Source of the DNA: Geoanaerobacter pelophilus | GTDB lineage: Bacteria > Desulfobacterota > Desulfuromonadia > Geobacterales > DSM-12255 | Assembly (NCBI RefSeq): GCF_018476885.1 | Contig: NZ_JAHCVJ010000005.1 | Coordinates: forward strand, 62,001 to 126,000 | Length of the DNA: 64,000 nt | Reading direction: 5' to 3' | Part shown: positions 63,001 to 64,000 of the stretch, in pieces | Layout: each line of letters starts with the position of its first letter | Position numbering within the stretch: position 1 is the first letter of the stretch | Position numbers and translations under genes: made by a program | The notes under the pieces: generated by a model | The model's database searches: none | What the model was told of the DNA's origin: nothing | The model's input: the letters and a program-made list of their open reading frames with translations, nothing else

Positions 63001-63759
63001 ATGTCTACTTTGCACGGAATCATAGGGACTCTGCTGGGGGTAGCAATTGTGGCGCTAAGCTCTCAGGACGTTATCGCCCAGACGGAGAAGGCTCCAAATG
63101 CTGAAAAACCGGGATTTGCGGCAAAAGGTCGTACCGGAATGAGCCTGGATATGCCGGACAAGCGGCTTAACCTGATGACAAGGAACTTGGGTTTGACCAA
63201 GGACCAACAACAAAAAATCCGGCCGATTCTGGAGGAAGAAGCTGCCCAGCTTAATGCTCTCAGGGGGAATGACAGCTACAACCGGGATGAACGCCGCGCT
63301 CAGTTGCAACAGTTAAACGAAGCGACATATGAGAAAATTAAGCCGTACCTTTCTCCGGATCAGCAAAAAAAACATGAATTGGCAAGACAGACAATAAAGG
63401 AGAATCGCTCCAAGCAAAGAGACACCAAGGCTCGACCGAAAATGACGGCCAACGACCCGGATAGCCGGCTTGCCCGTCTGACGCAGGACCTCGGACTTTC
63501 CAGTGAGCAGCAAGCGAAAATCAAGCCGATTCTCACTGAAGAATTTGCCCAGTTGGAGGAATTGCCGGGGAACGACACCCTGAACCGGGACCAGAGACGA
63601 GTGAAGTTGGAAGGATTGAATGACGCAACCTATGAAAAGATAAAACCGCTGCTTACTCCGGAGCAACAGAAAAAGTATAGTGAAATCAAGCAGAAAATAT
63701 CGGAGCGCCGCTCACTTAAGAAGGCAAAGTCCCCTGCACAAAATCCTGCTAAGCCGTGA
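63001..63759 (+). CDS. exported Spy/CpxP-like protein with internal duplication
   Basis: A 252-residue protein with a signal peptide (about 1-26, ending VIAQ) and AAAGGAG before ATG. Two repeats of about 75 residues (roughly 52-130 and 150-230) share DxRLxxLTxxLGLxxxQQxKIxPIL, RDxRRxxLxxLNxATYEKIKPxLxPxQQKK. The LGLTKDQQQKI and LTPEQQKKY elements resemble LTxxQ motifs of Spy/CpxP periplasmic chaperones. The tail is Lys-rich. It may act in envelope stress. Confidence 0.82.
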   Translation: MSTLHGIIGTLLGVAIVALSSQDVIAQTEKAPNAEKPGFAAKGRTGMSLDMPDKRLNLMTRNLGLTKDQQQKIRPILEEEAAQLNALRGNDSYNRDERRAQLQQLNEATYEKIKPYLSPDQQKKHELARQTIKENRSKQRDTKARPKMTANDPDSRLARLTQDLGLSSEQQAKIKPILTEEFAQLEELPGNDTLNRDQRRVKLEGLNDATYEKIKPLLTPEQQKKYSEIKQKISERRSLKKAKSPAQNPAKP

Positions 63760-63785
63760 CCCGTTGGGTTGAGCCCAAATAATTA

Positions 63786-63814
63786 GTGGGGCGGTAACGC
63801 CCCTCTTTATTAAA
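63786..63814 (+). terminator. terminator after the Spy-like gene
   Basis: GGGGCG-GTAA-CGCCCC is an exact six-pair stem with a GTAA tetraloop, followed by TCTTTATT. Confidence 0.82.
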
Positions 63815-63913
63815 ATGAGCAAAATATCAAATAAATAAAGATTTATAATCCCCTGTCGATATGTCTCCTTGAAGACAAAAAGTGGCGTTTTCGGTTCACG
63901 CTCAGGGGGAGTT

Positions 63914-64000
63914 ATGGGTAAGGGAAAAGTTATTTATCTCGATGAATACCGGAGGGCCAGACAATATAGAAGCCTGCTTGGGATGATCGAGCGCCATCTT
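63914..64000 (+). CDS. unidentified protein, 3' truncated by the window
   Basis: An ATG with GGGGGA upstream opens a frame that runs to the window end (29 codons). The start reads MGKGKVIYLDEYRRARQY, a charged N-terminus without a signal peptide. Too little is present to assign a family. Confidence 0.5.
   Translation, partial: MGKGKVIYLDEYRRARQYRSLLGMIERHL

Overview
The window most likely comes from a Geobacter-group bacterium (Desulfuromonadia, Geobacterales). The evidence is indirect: a triheme c7-type periplasmic cytochrome, an exported tetraheme cytochrome resembling the OmcE type, a bacteriohemerythrin, a flavodiiron protein, several cyclic-di-GMP enzymes plus a PilZ protein, and a large molybdenum/tungsten gene set. 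The sequence is moderately GC-rich with strong AGGAGG-type ribosome binding sites. No rRNA, tRNA, insertion sequence, prophage or CRISPR array was found.

Region 1 (1-5200) is a molybdenum-enzyme maturation island: a 5'-truncated AMP-dependent CoA ligase, an XdhC-type maturation factor, an NTP-transferase/HD fusion and a histidine phosphatase run as an overlapping + strand operon. Facing them on the - strand are a molybdenum-storage-protein-like amino acid kinase and a 72-residue companion.

Region 2 (5411-13604) is one long + strand Mo/W operon. A predicted Moco/Tuco riboswitch followed by an intrinsic terminator precedes a TiaS-like kinase-domain protein, an 80-residue Cys-rich protein, moaE, two tandem tupA-like genes, tupB, tupC, moeA, moaC and a mog-mobB fusion. 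A 120-bp palindromic element lies between moeA and moaC.

Region 3 (13621-24156, - strand apart from one lipoprotein gene) contains a 2652-residue secreted protein with 28 RCC1 repeats grouped 14/7/7, 11 chitobiase-C-terminal-like repeats and two InlB-like modules, then a chemotaxis transducer.

Region 4 (24300-30000) holds a 31-residue Cys-containing microprotein, Hsp20 behind a consensus sigma-70 promoter, a diguanylate cyclase, a PPC-domain protein, CysM, a small Lys/Ala-rich exported protein, a PilZ protein and a Crp/Fnr regulator.

Region 5 (30086-38067, + strand) is a housekeeping run: gatA, gatB, mtnA, glnE, a small ORF and an endonuclease III-family glycosylase. Region 6 (38087-42806, - strand) is rsmB-rpe-NUDIX-GGDEF response regulator, then tatA and the tetraheme cytochrome. 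A 700-bp gap with strong hairpins precedes uvrB.

Region 7 (43509-64000) includes uvrB, a YchJ-type protein, a solute-binding/PAS/GGDEF/EAL protein, a LUD protein, a ComF-type phosphoribosyltransferase, a JAB-DinG helicase fusion, the c7 cytochrome, an ankyrin protein, a peroxiredoxin-hemerythrin-Ada-like cluster, a pentapeptide protein, priA, a flavodiiron protein, a transglutaminase-like protein, a candidate small RNA, a fatty acid hydroxylase-family protein, a duplicated Spy-like protein and the start of a gene cut by the window end.

Region 2 would import tungstate or molybdate and insert it into pterin, plausibly under feedback from finished cofactor through the riboswitch. Region 1 would store molybdenum and mature a Mo hydroxylase that lies outside the window.
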